Notes: generated from the letters alone by a model not told the origin. 64,000 bases of DNA from Polytrichum commune (GCA_950295325.1 OX485803.1:50051554-50115553), one strand, 5' to 3'. Counted from the stretch's first letter, positions 42,031-55,024 are shown. A program made the numbers and translations.

Positions 42031-44331
42031 TTGTTCATTTTTTAAATTTTCTTTTTTTTCCATCACAGTGCAACCTCTTTAACATCAGTAGTTGTCCAAG
42101 TCAATTTAAGATTCAATGGTTTTGGTTGTTAAGGTAAAATTTAGCATTGTGTTTTGAGAACATAAATGTCCAAAGAAAACCAATCCATCAAAAATTGACT
42201 AGTTGGTCACAAATTGTCAAAAGGGGAAAAAATGTCAGTTTACTAATTGACGTCAAATCTGTCCCTAATGCAATTAGTTGTTAAAACGTCCACTAGTTGG
42301 GTACATTGTTTTACTCCTAAACAATTTATTTAGTAATAGTAAATATTTGGTCTTAGTAACTTAGTTGGTCAAATATTAGCTTGTAGGTCCAAAGTTATTA
42401 AAATGCGGGTCTTTTATTAGTTGACCATTTTTGATGACTTCAATGTGCCAGCTGGTCATGAACTGGACAAAGGGCAAAAACACGTCAGGATAGCTAGTTG
42501 TAGTGTCTTGACAAGATGGCAACCTACCAAATTGACCCACCTAGTAGGTAGTTGTTTCGAAGTATATAAGGAATGTCCTAGAACCTTTTGGCTCTCTTAG
42601 TTCACATATGTGAAGATAGCCTAGAATCTTAGAAAAGTTGTGTATGCTTTTGAGTTTTAGATCTAGATGGGTAGTGTCCTGGAAATGTGTGGCAATTAGA
42701 ACAGACAACAATCATGGAAAACAAGCAGTAAAAGGCTGAAAAAAGAATTTAAAGAATAGACTCATTGTTGGTATTCTCCTATTACTGCTTTTCTTGTAAG
42801 CTAACATAGTCCTTAGGGCTGACAAGACGAAGGTGTTGAATGTGTTATTGAAAGTGTGCATCAAACAACTCGTGACGTATTACCTAGGAATGCAATAGGA
42901 AGCAAAGAAGGTGGGTATGCGCAGACGTGGCGCTGATGGGAGGACGTCCGGTGCAAGTGGTAAGAATGACCTGAAAACTATACCATAGGTTGGTAGAAAA
43001 CTGGCTCTCATTGGCCAAACCATCTTTACAAATGGCCCATGCTGGTAGGAGTTGTTCGTTGGTCACCCACACCAGTAAGTTATGACATTCCAAGAGTGAA
43101 GCCCGTTACCTACCTTGTGTGGAGGTAGTGGAGGCCGGTATAAAATGACACCTAAACTCGGCTCTAAAAGCCCAGGCACTCCTACACCATGGGGAACGGT
43201 TCAAGGTAGTAGAGTGTTGACAATTGGAAGGAGTTTATAGGTGTTTCTGTTGGGTGGGGTGTTGATTTTAGAACCCTCTCCCTTAAGTGATCCAAAACTT
43301 CACAAAGGTCAACTTTTTGGTGAATGACTTGAAGATTCCAAACAAATGGATTAGAATGGTGACAAGCTTATTAAGGCAGTGCTTATAACCATCAAGCCAC
43401 GATTTCATGAAGACAAAGCCATGGTCCTTGTTGGCATTCTGTCCACCGCATGAGTCCCACTTTCTATATTTCCACATCATTGCTCCTCTCAATTTTAGGC
43501 AGGCAGAAGCCAACAAGATTTGCCTCGTTTCGGTTCCAATTCCTCGAAGTTGTTGGCCAAGGTTTGGGCAAAAAGCCCAACACAAGATATTAGTGTGCCT
43601 TGTCTAATCTGGCCTAGTGGTAGCTGGCACCAAGATGGGAAAAGTGCCAAATTGGCCTCCTTGCAGCAGCTTAATAATAGCATGCCCACACTTACTAGTA
43701 TGGGCCACTAGCGTACGGCTCTACTAGGAGGGGTCACGTCTAGAGTTAGTTTGGCTAGTAAAACCCACTTGGTGTAACCAATGCTGGTAAGAATCATTCA
43801 TTAGTGGCCCACACCGATAAGTGTGGGTGGGCTATAAATTACATTATATTAAGATTTCTAATCACTTGGAACCTTGGACTCTGTAGGTAGTACCAGAGTC
43901 CGGGGAGTTCTGTAGAGAAAACGGCTAATTGTCGAGCTTTCTGAAGGTGGCTCGGATTTTTCAATTTTTACCCAGAATTGGGCCTAGAGAGTGCAAAATT
44001 TATCGGTTGATAGCCCCCATTTCCTAATGTATTTAGGCAATTAGCCGACATTTGTGTTTTCATTTATGCAATTTCCGAAAGGTCTAAAGTGGGGTTGGTT
44101 TTATATTTTGGTGGTGGATGTGTCATTGTCATTTTAAATTTTTTTTTCAAGTGTTTAGGATTAAATAATGTGGGCATTCATTCTCTATTTTTTTCATCTA
44201 AATAGTATCCTTAGCAGGTGTTGAACCTGGCAAAGCCCCTACCATATTAGGGCTAAGGATTTAGCCTTCGGAGGATACAAGCACCACAAAAGGGTCTAAG
44301 TATTATCCGGAGGCTAGTTAGTAATGAAAAA
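42031..44331. other. Intergenic, no recognised gene
   Basis: A diverged direct repeat links 43040-43085 (GGTAGGAGTTGTTCGTTGGT..CCCACACCAGTAAGT) and 43783-43830 (GGTAAGAATCATTCATTAGTGGCCCACACCGATAAGT). Frames at 43283-43711 have no motif. Confidence 0.35.
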
Positions 44332-46591
44332 TCACGAAATTTGCGTACCATTGCCGTTAGTATCAATTGCCTCAAACGAACAAGATACATCACTTACACT
44401 CTCTGTATTAGGAGAATACAAATAAGAAGAGGGATTAGCATACAAAAAACGGTACTTAATGTCCTTCTTCCAAAGTAGGATAGCGTCACCAATTATGTCA
44501 TCTACCTCTTCATCTGGCCCTTCCAAGGCAATTCGCAGCATTGCATCGAGATTCTTATTATCCAACCTATTTCTAACTTTGGTCTTGATTAAATTCCGCA
44601 CATTGAAAGCACGCTCACATGTCGCTGTAGAAACACATTGCACATGAGCTAATCCTGCAAGAATAAGGAGATTGGGGTACCGTGCTTGCAAAGCATGATT
44701 CCAAGTTATCATGCCCCACAAATCTCTGAAATTCTTATCCTCCCATTCCGTAGTGCACCGAAGCTTGAAGGCTAAAAATTCACGCTTACATGTTGTTTGA
44801 TCCACAAGAGGAGGAAGTTTAAAGCTTCTATGTGAGCGGTCTACTCCATAATGACACAACAAAGTATCCAATTCAGAAATACACCAATTTTGTAAGCCCA
44901 CTTGTCCTGAAGGCATATTAGTCAGATTCAAAATCTTAAAACAAGAAATCAAGTCATTGTTACAAAAACGTGCATCAAGGGTGGAACAAACAGCTTGTGC
45001 AAAATTCTTGTGGAACATCAATGCCTTTTCCAAGTCAATGCCAAGCCTAGACCATGTCATCTGGAAGCTATGAAACATGGAACCCTCACCTCAGACTGCA
45101 GCCTCTTCAAGTACCCATCGTAAGGACCGTAATCAGGCAAAACATGATAACCAGTGGATTCATTAAAGATATCAGCATTTAAATCACAAGAATCGACAAT
45201 TAACATCATACGAATTTGAGCCACCTCAGTGTGCACAATATTTTTCACAGTGGTGACATCCACAAACTTTAGTTGAAATACCTTTGATAGCACAGCCAAC
45301 GAGTGAAGAATGGCAGCCAAAAAATATAAGATATAAATATACTTGAACTGACCCAATTTTTTCAAAACAAACTTTACAACAGATGATTCACTTTCATCAA
45401 CCTCTTGAAAACAAATAAAGATAGATTCAAGTGAATCACAAAGGACACTGATTACCTGTCACCTACTTAACCAACGAATTTTGTGATAACGCTTCATAGT
45501 TTTTTTTAATCAAATAATTGTTCATGCAAGGTCGTTAACACATGCTTGCGCTTACTCGATTTGTGAAAAAAAATTGAAATCGAATTTATCTAAACATCTA
45601 TTTCAGTGGACAAAATCTTATAATCCGGTGATTTGGCAGCATCAAAAGTAGCAAAGTTGGTGCGATGAGCTACACAATGACATGCTAAGAGGAACGAGTT
45701 TACCTCTTTGCGGAGTCGCGTTGAAAGACCGGTCTGAGAACCCACCATGCTGCTTGCTCCATCACTACCAAAGGCCACTAACTTGCACAAATCTAAATTC
45801 CACAACCGCAACTAAGATATCACGCAATCAAAAATTGAAGCAAAATTTTTTTTGCCGCCATCTAACTGTAACAGATCTAAAAAAACAATTTTGAGCAGAC
45901 CCTCCTCTACAATTGTTGCAAACATGACAAGATCTCTAGTGGTACTGATATCTGTAAATTCATCAACCATAATACCAAAGAATGGAGAATTTTGAATCTT
46001 ACAAATTATTTTCTTTTGGATTATTACGGAAATGCACCTTATTAAATTACTGTAAGCTTTTTCATCTTGATACATGCTAGATGTAATAGAAGCATTCACA
46101 GACATCAACAATTTACACAATGCAGGGAATTTTGAATATGGGAGAGACTGCTTCCCTGTAAAGTAGGCTGCTTTGAAGATGGTTTGCAAAGCCTCATCAC
46201 AAGCACGCTGACCACTGGAAATTGTTTTTTCCATGGTTTTCTCTTCGCTGGTGCAGGCCCAAGTAAACATGTGGTGTTCATTTGAACGAGAATGGTCTGT
46301 AAATGCACTCACCTAGAAATTTTTTGACCCATCCTTGGCGTATACTGAGCGGCCTCCTTTCTCCCTATAGATTTTGCAAAAGATTTTACCTTCGGACGCA
46401 GAATAATCTAGCCACTGGAATTGACTTGCCCATTGCTCCTTCCACAAAGTTTGCGCCAATTCCATTTGCGAAGGGACTGCTTGTTTTATACCCGGACTTT
46501 GAACGGATATGATGTTATCACTTGTAGAAGAATTCGTCTCACGCGATATTCCAAAGTAGGAATTTCGGATCAATTTTTTCCTTTTAGCCAT
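44332..46591 (-). pseudogene. hAT-type transposase pseudogene (ZNF862/KIAA1586-like)
   Basis: From the ATG at 46591 (after a TTTTTGCTTTCAG acceptor) the frame starts with a TTF-type zinc finger region (WLDYSASEGKIFCKIYREKG; the usual second Cys of CKxC is Tyr) and runs through VDEFTDISTTRDLVMF (DDE region), LVAFGSDGASSMVGSQTGLS and ACHCVAHRTNFA, ending with the hAT dimerisation region HVQCVSTATCERAFNVRNLI at 44.6 kb. It is broken by in-frame TAG stops at 46313-46315, 45812-45814 and 45590-45592, a frameshift near 45500, a TGA (replacing Trp) at 45459-45461 and a frameshift near 45070. The final 248-codon block (44332-45078) is still open. Protein order and length match hAT transposases of this group. 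No terminal repeats or 8-bp duplication were found. Confidence 0.85.
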
Positions 46592-47710
46592 TGGAAGAAC
46601 CTGAAAGCAAAAATGAACATTGTAATTAGTGTGTAATTAGCAAGTGCTCTGTTTCTCGGATAACAAACGAAGTACAGATTAAGCATCCTGACAACAAGAT
46701 TGAACAAAGTGAACTAGTATAGAGGAGCTTTGTGAGGGCTTCCGACAGAGTTGGTACAAGGTTAGCCCGCGTTTGTTCCAAGACCAGAAGAAACCATCTC
46801 CGCTTCAAGAAAGATCACCCGGATGTTCGACATAAGGTTCATGCCGTCGTAGCTAATTATGCAGAATGAAAACAAAGCAAAAATGAAAAAACATACATGA
46901 GCACCTGCACTAGCACGCACCTTCTCCTTTTCCTTCTCCATTTTTTTTCTCCTATAAGGGTACCTAAAATAGAATGAAGAATGGTTATGGGAACTGTGTG
47001 CACTTATTCTTTCTTCCTCCTAGCTTGTAACTATGGGCACTACGCGACACTCCCTCAAACAAGTGATTTCACAATATGTCCACACGAGTGTGATAACACT
47101 GCAAAATGGCAAGTTACCTAAAGTTTGGGAGATGTGACGAAGTGGACGAGTGTGATAACACGAGATGCGATGAAGTGGACGAGTGTTGTGCACTGTCGGC
47201 ACTCCCTCAAACAATATTTTTGTCTCATTATAAGTACATTACCTCACAGTTTCGCAGAGCAACAACAACGAAAACCTCTTGAAGCTATTGTCACTCAACA
47301 ATCCAACAATTCTAGAACTCAAAAACTCATAATGCAAACAAAAATGCAAGCTCCACCGCTGCGGAATGGAAGTTGTGGCGGGAAGCAAGTAATCCTAAAC
47401 CACAAGCGACACTAACCCTAAACCACAAACCAACAAGGCATAGTCTCCAACTATGCATAGTATTGAAAAAATTACCTAAAATATATATATTTGGTCGGCT
47501 GCCCGCCGTGAAAATAAGTTTTCAATCGGTAATTTTCCGTGGATACTCTAGGGCAGCTTGCCTTAATACCGGCATTTTGTTTTTCTAATCGGCCCATTTC
47601 CATAAACCTTGATTTTCTTCCGGAACCCCTTCCTAAACTTTCCAATTGCATTCGGAAATTCTCAAAATCAACCGGCTAGCTTGTAACTAACTACCGGCAC
47701 TACCCGTTCA
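46592..47710. other. Leader of the hAT relic and intergenic DNA
   Basis: The part up to about 46.95 kb may be the untranslated first exon and intron of the hAT gene. Two short direct repeats occur at about 47045-47062 and 47198-47214 (GCACTCCCTCAAACAA-like), and GAAGTGGACGAGTGT occurs twice at 47133-47190. Confidence 0.3.
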
Positions 47711-47713
47711 CTC

Positions 47714-47724
47714 GGGGGGGGGGG
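47714..47724 (+). repeat. G11 homopolymer
   Basis: Eleven consecutive G, first of a series of G/C runs in an AT-rich region. Confidence 0.8.
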
Positions 47725-48036
47725 TAGTCATTGGTTGGAGTAGCAATATACGTGCGAACAAATGATAGGGTATTTTAAAAACATGGGGGCAAAAAATTAT
47801 AAATGGACTTAAGAGTAATATAGGGTATCAAAAATGGCACTGGACATCTTTAAAGTACTATAGGGTATGGAATAATAGGTAATTTGGAATTATAAGTAAT
47901 GCAAGCCATTTTTTTATTAACCCAAAGTAGAAATTTACATAATGATAGCATGTGAAAAAAAATTTTTTTTGAAAGTAATACCCCCCTATAAAATAGTGGT
48001 TGTTTGCACCTATATCCTTAACTTTTTAACATACTG

Positions 48037-48053
48037 CCCCCCCCCCCCCCCCC
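48037..48053 (+). repeat. C17 homopolymer
   Basis: Seventeen consecutive C, the longest such run in the window. Exact length in raw assemblies is uncertain for homopolymers. Confidence 0.8.
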
Positions 48054-48237
48054 GAGCCCGTTCATTGGGTAGTACACAATGTTTTTCTACGTTCCACACA
48101 GTGTCCAGGGAGATTTTTGGACATTATAAGTTAGAATCCTAGTGTTTCCAAGTCCAATTGGTTACATGTTGTGATCTTTCAAATTTTCTTGGTTAAGTTG
48201 AGGTTTATTCCATATATTCTTCTAAAATGAACGGTAG

Positions 48238-48305
48238 TTTTCTTGAAGTCTTGAACATCAACCGCTTATTTGTCAAACTCAGCCAGTACATTTGTAACTA
48301 GCTTT
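48238..48305 (+). repeat. Dispersed single copy of the 69-bp unit
   Basis: TCTTGAAGTCTTGAACATCA, ACCGCTTATTTGTCAAAC and GTAACTAG match the unit of the 12.9-13.2 kb array. Confidence 0.6.
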
Positions 48306-51300
48306 CAATATTTTTACCCATTAAGTATATGAAAAACAATTTTAAGGTACATGTATTCAACTTGGTATGTGATCTTATATGGCCCATACATAAAGTATGT
48401 GAGTGTTATTTGATTCATTTTTCATGTTTGCTTGACATCCACCAATTCAAGTACACTCCATAGTAAACACAACTGAAAACGTTGTACAAAATTAACAAAA
48501 TAATAAACACAATTGGGAGGACTTATGTAGTCAGTTGAGGAGGGAGGCTAGCATGTAAGCAATGAGCAATAACATGATATATATGTTTTATTTTTAGAAT
48601 ATTCCATAGAATTTGAATAGTCAGGCTACAAATGGAACTCAAGTGGACATTTGACATTCAAGAAATGAGCCTTAAAACCGTGGAATTTATGCTTTACACC
48701 TTGTCAAGGGATCTCTTCCCATGTAATCAACTTGGAATTTGTATATCTAGAATAAGCCTGAATATATTACTCTAACTTGAATGGTAGTAAATGGGCCTCA
48801 AAATTAGCTACAATTACCTACATATTTTGAGAGTTTATAAAATCTATGTATCAACAATGTACTAACATGACATCCTGATTATATATTATTGATTATTAGT
48901 GTTTGACAATAGTTGCAACTTGCAACCTTATTTGGTGCAGGTATGATGCACATGACCTTGTTGTAGTTTAATGATACAACTGCCTACATGAAGGTGTTCA
49001 CCATCATGTAGTCAACCTTGCATAGATACATGAGTACATGATACACACGTGTTTGTAGTATAACCCATTGGCATTTGTTCCTATGCTCTCCAGTACGTGC
49101 ACTTGGATTGTGCCAAGTTGTCTTGAAGTTCCGAGTGGTGGGGTGGGTGCCTAAATTGGATGAAATTTAGATATGAGAATGTCAATAAGGGATTTTAAAG
49201 ATATATACCAACATTTACCATGATGATAATATCCTCATGCTTATGAAGTTGGAAACCGACATATTCTAGATTAAATATTTTATCCCAAGGTTCACTTACA
49301 AATTAAATACCTCACACCCAATCCACTTTTGCTTTCAAATTGGAGAAAGGTCCCTAGAGGGAGGGGGGGGGGGTTGAACTCTTCATTGGAAACCAAAATG
49401 ATGTGAGTGGGTCACTATGAAATTAAATCCTACATACAAGAGGTTTGTAGAGAAAAACATAATTATACATACTAACAACATGCTAGAAAATGACCTTATG
49501 TATTTATAATAAGATTTAATGTGCTAAATGCCTCCACTAAGTATACAAAATAAAAACATGAATTAAATATGATTTATTACATATAAAATTCACTTTCACT
49601 TTCCAATGAGAAAGTCATTGAACATTTTTTTTCATCTAAAGCATGTCATTCAATGACTGTACTAAACAAATAAAAACAAGAACACAATAACTTAGCCTTA
49701 ATTCATAAATCAACCTCAAGGAAGCCCATGAGGGCTTCAAGAGCCTCATGGGTAAGATACTAGAACCCAAATGCAAACCCTAAAAAGGATGACAACAATC
49801 AATGAAAACGTATATTGGATGACACTAACACATCTATTTTCAATTGTTTCTCTACACCTCTATGCCCCCTTTTGTACAATTACCTTGAATTCAAAATTCT
49901 TAATAGCCTTTTTAAATGTACGCACTAGAGAAAATATTACCTCTTGCTTGTGTATACTATGCATGCTAATGCTTCGAATAATACTCTTTCTTACGCTCAC
50001 ATTAGTTTGTATGTGGTATGAAGAGTCCACCCTCTAGAAAAAAGGTTTTAAGGGATTTTTCATTCATATGATGTAGCTCTTGATAATTTGACCATGCAAC
50101 ATCCTTTATTGAATCTAGGGAAATGATAGCATCTAGATTTACCAAAAAAAGATTATATAAGTCATACATAAAGCACAAATATTGTCAAATATTGACAAAA
50201 GAATCTCTAAGCTTTGGGATTGTGATTTGTACATCTACCTCTACTTTAAAATTCTCAATACCCATTATATTTGTAGATGACAACAAATTTTAGTGAACAA
50301 CAACCCTTCCCCCCCCCCCCTCTTTACATATATAATGTAAATCAATGCCTCTAAAACTGCTATTTTATACACTCATATAATTTTATTGGTTCAAAGAGCA
50401 TACTTACCTCCCCAAAAAAAAATTCATAGCACCCTATTGATTTGTATAAAACTAGGTGAAACAATACCCTCTCATATGTATACTTTGTAAGTCAAATTTC
50501 AATAGAAGCCTTAGCTACTAGATTTTAGTTGTATGTACTTTGTACGTGTTATGTTAGGTTGTTGGATGCAAACACATATGTTCTAAAAGAACAATATTCA
50601 TTAATAAAATTGCAACAACTAGTGCATGCTATACAATTACGTCTCCTATACAATTTAAGTAACAATAGAATCAATGAAACTAACAAAAAAACGATTTCAT
50701 GTATACCACTTGGGGTCCATTCAAATCAAGATCATGCACATACTATTTGCCCTCTTTAGTATGACACGTTTGGGAAACACAAAAAAAGTTGTATTATCAA
50801 GGTGTTGTCTTCTCTTTAATATGACATATGGCGTAAAGTTGTCTTATTATTGAGGGAATACGAAAACATAAGTAATATGAGCTTAAAAAATAGAATGGGC
50901 TTAAGCAATATAGATGGTATGGAATAATAACTTATAACTCCAAACAAATACAAATATCCTCAAGAACTCTTGAAATAGGAGTCCAAGGATCTTTGATGTT
51001 GCCTACCCAAGTTAGCAACTGTCATCTTATCTAAATCCCTTACCAACTTTTGAAAATCAATAATTTCATTAACACCAAAATATAAAGAGTTCTCTGATAA
51101 TAAACTAGACAACAATGATGCATGACGTTTAGCATCAAAATACTGGTGTTACTATATCACCCTTGTACAAGGCAACATAATAGGTAGGAGGCCACTCTAA
51201 CCCTAATCATGTCCATTCTACACTCCTTGTCAACCCGCCCAACCTGTTCAGTGCTTTCTAAGCCTAACCGACATGAGTCGGCGACCACATGTCGTTCATC

Positions 51301-51639
51301 CCCCCCCCTAGGGGCTCCCTTTTACTGTCGATTCTCCCTAATTATCATTAAGTTCCCAATGATAACTGAAATTCCCAAGTAGTTCCCAAGTGAAAATGGA
51401 TGTATTTTAGATGTACATAACATAGATGAAAGGAATTTTAGCATTAACTACGTCTTTAATATGATAAGACATAGATTTTAAATGTCGCATTATTGAGTGT
51501 CATAGTCGTATAAAAGAGGGAGTTTTGAACTAAAAAGTTTGGTCTCGCAAAAATGTGCCATAATATCGAGGGTGTCGTATAAACGAGTGCCGTATTAATA
51601 AGGTTAGGCTGTAATACCTCTCAAGTAAATACCTTTTTA
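48306..51639. other. AT-rich intergenic stretch
   Basis: A short R1-like piece (ATTGGGAGGACTTATGTAGT, about 48511) and G/C runs at 49363-49373 (G11), 50309-50320 (C12) and 51300-51308 (C9). No gene recognised; frames at 49771-50037 and 50529-50759 have no motif. Confidence 0.35.
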
Positions 51640-51960
51640 TTTCAAATGCTCAAAATTTTGAGAAACACCTTCTCTGTGCCAAGAGGGTGTTTCCTAGTAT
51701 TTTGGACTCATTGAAGTTGGTTCCAAATTTTATGAAGCTTTTCAAAATTCTTTAGAAATGACGATCCCAATGTTTCCCAAGGTTTTTTAGGGCTTCTCAA
51801 ATACGCTATTTTTTTTTTAAAAAAAAAAACACCATCTTGGTGCTGTAATGGTGGTTTCAAATAGTTTGGACACAATGAAGCTAATTCCAAATTTTACTAA
51901 GTTTTCAAAATTCTTTAGAAATGACGCTCCTAACGCTTTCTAAGGCCTTCTCGGGGCTTT
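51640..51960 (+). repeat. Diverged tandem duplication (two units)
   Basis: AAATTTTA(T)..AAG.TTTTCAAAATTC followed by TTTAGAAATGACG occurs near 51725-51762 and again near 51888-51926, within a longer similar context beginning with a CACC.TCT(T)G(G)TGC motif. Period about 165 bp. Confidence 0.6.
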
Positions 51961-52560
51961 TGCTAACTATTGGAGGTTCAATTGTTTTTGTAAATGGGTA
52001 AATTGTCAATGAGGGGGTCATCTCCAATTCAAAATGCAACCCCTAAAAAAAAGTTTAATTGGAGAAAATTCAATTTGGAAAGTACGAAATGATTCTTCAA
52101 GGCCTTAATAATGTTGTGATGCTAACTATTGGAGGTTCGAATGTTATTGTAAATGGATATGACGTCAATGAGAAGGTCATTTACAATCCAAAGTAGATCA
52201 CAAAATGTTTTTTTCCAATGGGGGAAAATTAATTTGGAAAGCACCAAATGGTTCTTCAGACCCTTAATAATGTTTTGCTACTAATTATTGGGGCTCCAAT
52301 TTTTTTGTCAATGGGGTTCATATGAATGAGAGCCATTTATAACCAAAGTAGAATCACGAAACCATTTTCCAATCGGGAAAAATAAATTTGGAAAACACAG
52401 AATGGTTCTTCAGAGTTTTAGTGATATTTTGTTGTTGACTATTGGGGGTCCACTTGTTTTTGTAAACGGGCACACGTCAATGAGAGGGTCATTTATGATC
52501 CAAAGTAGAATCCCCCCCAAAAAATAATCAATTGCAAAACTCAATTTAGAAATGGGAGGG
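51961..52560 (+). repeat. Four tandem units of about 156-160 bp
   Basis: Units start at about 51961, 52121, 52277 and 52432 with CTA(A/T)(C/T)TATTGG(A/G)GG. Each continues with TTTTTGT(A/C)AA(A/T)GG, TCAATGAGA(G)GGTCAT, CCAAAGTAGA and (A)ATTTGGAAA...GGTTCTTCA. Conserved enough to align by eye; no protein frame runs through all units. Confidence 0.75.
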
Positions 52561-52739
52561 TTGTTTCTAAATTACCATGGAACTTAGGAAGGCCCTTGAA
52601 GGGACCACAATGTGAAAATACACCAAAAAAAAAAAAAATCCAAAATTTTGGAAAATATCATCTTGGTGCCAAGATGACGATTTCTAGAAATTTGGATGTT
52701 TTATTTTTTTATTTTTTTCTCCACATTGAAGTTCTTTCA

Positions 52740-53155
52740 AGGGCCTTTCAACATTTCAATGGAATTCCAAATGCCAAATATGAGCTTCTTGTTGTGTGGA
52801 AAGAGGGGGGGGGGGGGAGCTAGGTTGATGACTAACCCCCTCCATCCAGCAAAATTGAATTCTTGAAGGGCTCTTGAAGGGGCTAGATTGTGGGGATCAC
52901 TTGGGCCCTCTCACCAACGGTGCCACAAGTCCCGGGTGTCACTCCGGGGTTCCCCTTGTGCCCATGGTGTTTCGGGCACTCCTCATGGAGAGGTGCATAA
53001 CAGGTTGCTTTGAGATGGTTAAATGCATGAATGAAATCCAAATGCCAAGTATGAGCCTCTTCTTCTGTGGAAGGGGGGCCTAGGTTGATGACCAACCACT
53101 CCATTCAAAAGTATTGGATTTTTGAAGGGCCTTTAAAAGGGTCACAATGTGGACA
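52740..53155 (+). repeat. Direct repeat pair (about 270 bp apart) with an expanded G tract
   Basis: 52765-52893 and 53030-53152 share CCAAATGCCAA(A/G)TATGAGC, TGTGGAA..GGGGG, TAGGTTGATGAC(T/C)AACC, CTTGAAGGGC-like and GTGG motifs in order. The first copy has a run of 13 G (52805-52817) where the second has GGGGGG, so the tract has expanded in one copy. Confidence 0.6.
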
Positions 53156-53199
53156 AAAATGCATGGATTGTTTGTTAACCGATGAAATCCCGGTCTTTG

Positions 53200-54580
53200 G
53201 AATCTGCATTTGAATTTTGAGATTGAAATTCAAGACTTCTTCAAAGTTACCAATCCCTTTACAAGAATGTGGAATATACTCCAAACTCATAGAGAAAACC
53301 CAAGGATCCCAACACTGATTGACCTTGGAAGCACTGGGATCTTGACTGAGGACCACTTCACACACAAGCCAAGAGCCGTGACCATGAAATTGTGAGAGCC
53401 CAAAAGAAAGTGTCCAAAAGCCGTCCCAAAACACCTCCAAAATCATGTAGTGTGGTCATGGATCCTCAAGTGCAATGTGAAGCCATATGTGATTGGGCCC
53501 TCAACTAAATGCTATTTCAATGAATTTCTATTCATGCGGATCCTCCTGGTTTTGTGATAGGCCTACCTACAAGAGGTAGTTTTTGGAAATAGTTCAAGTG
53601 ACCATGAAACACGATCCATTCGATGCCATGTAGGAATCCATGTAGACTTTACATCCATCTTGCATTCACATACTCACTCAGTTGGCCCAAGCGTAGTGTG
53701 AAGCAGACTTGACCGACTTTTCCACCAGAGAGTACTTGAAGTGTAATGGTCACAGGCTCAGTCTCGTGTGTAAGTGGCCCTGATTGTGCTCACAAATCTC
53801 CCCGGATGTTGTCCCATATACTTGGAAAAGCTCATGAGTTGCAGCTTTGGCTTCTCATAGATTGCGACATAATATGTCTGACATCCAAATAATATTCCAG
53901 CTTTCTAATGGTCATGCAAAGAGTGATTCAGGACAAGTTCCAGCATTGAAGTCTCGGCTCCGTAACATTATCATTCACCAGTGGAGCTTGGGGAGGCAGA
54001 AATTCGAGAAACAGGTCTGAAATTGCTTGTGTCCGCCCATATGTGCGCTCCGAGTCTGGCCTTAATGCAGTAGTATACGTGGAGTATTACACTTCTTCAC
54101 CAGGTCTGGGTGTTAGGTGATGCAAGACAGATTGATACCAAAACATTGATTACTGGGAGAACCAACCTCTAGTTACAGATCTAGTTACGGATTAATTAGA
54201 GTTGGAAAAATAACCGATTGAAGTTCAAGACTTCATGAGAGTTACCGATCTTTTATAAGAGTCTGTGGTATATACTCCAAACTCATAAAGGAAAACCAAA
54301 GGATCACAACATGTAGCTGATTGGATTTGGAAACACTGGTATTTGGCCACTTATGCCCAAAATCCTCCCAGAACGTATACAGGGCAAAGCTCCTGATTCT
54401 TCGGCTTAGGTGCTCATGAAATTGCGACTAAATAGGATTAACATCCAACTAATGTTCCAGCTTTCTAATGTCTATGCAAAGAATGATTCAAGACAAGATC
54501 CGGCATTGCAACCTCGTTCTCTTGCCAGTAGAACTTGAGGAGGCACAGATTCGAGAATCAAGTCTGCATGCATTTTTGAC
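53200..54580 (+). repeat. Diverged tandem duplication of about 0.4-0.8 kb
   Basis: The block 53215-53370 (TATACTCCAAACTCATA, AAACCCAAGGATC.CAACA) recurs at 54215-54360, and 53860-54010 (TCCAGCTTTCTAATG, ATGCAAAGAGTGATTCA, GAGGCAGAAATTCGAGAA) recurs at 54430-54570. The second set is more compact. No coding frame is conserved between copies. Confidence 0.55.
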
Positions 54581-55024
54581 AAGGAGTCACCACGAAGATT
54601 CAATAAGCATGGCTAGAAGCAGCATAGGCAAGCAAATTTTGTAGCTGACAGCGACGATGAAGGTTTGTGACCAGAGGAAAAGGCGAAAATGAAAAAGCAC
54701 TTGTGTTTCTTCTAAGTCTCGAGGTTCTCTTGCATTCAGTACTCTACCAAAGCTTGTCGTGGAAAAGATGGATCTCCTTGAAGATGGAGCTACCAATGAG
54801 AACCTTCAAGAGGACGACCAAGACGCTGAAGCATCTTCAAGTGTGGAAATCGCGATTTGAAATGAGAAATAGCGAAATGTGGGTGTGATGAGAGTTCTCC
54901 TTGATGCCATGGAGGGAAGTAGGGATCCGATCTGCTCCAATCCACTCCGCCCTCTTCCAATCTGTTGCTCCGATAAGGTAATGTGAACATCTTCTACCTA
55001 TTGATTGGCTATTTATCCAATATT
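54581..55024. other. Intergenic; short frames only
   Basis: A plus frame including an ATG at about 54769 reads an acidic peptide (MDLLEDGATNENLQEDDQD) with about 15 codons of open sequence before it. No family recognised; it could be an exon or chance. Confidence 0.25.

Noticed and set aside
43283-43711. Protein-coding gene in overlapping frames
   Set aside because: No motif, opposite-strand frames overlap completely, and no splice or promoter signals.
47390-47440. Telomere-type CCCTAAA repeats
   Set aside because: Only a few scattered CCCTAAACC motifs, not a tandem array; the same applies near 20385-20410.
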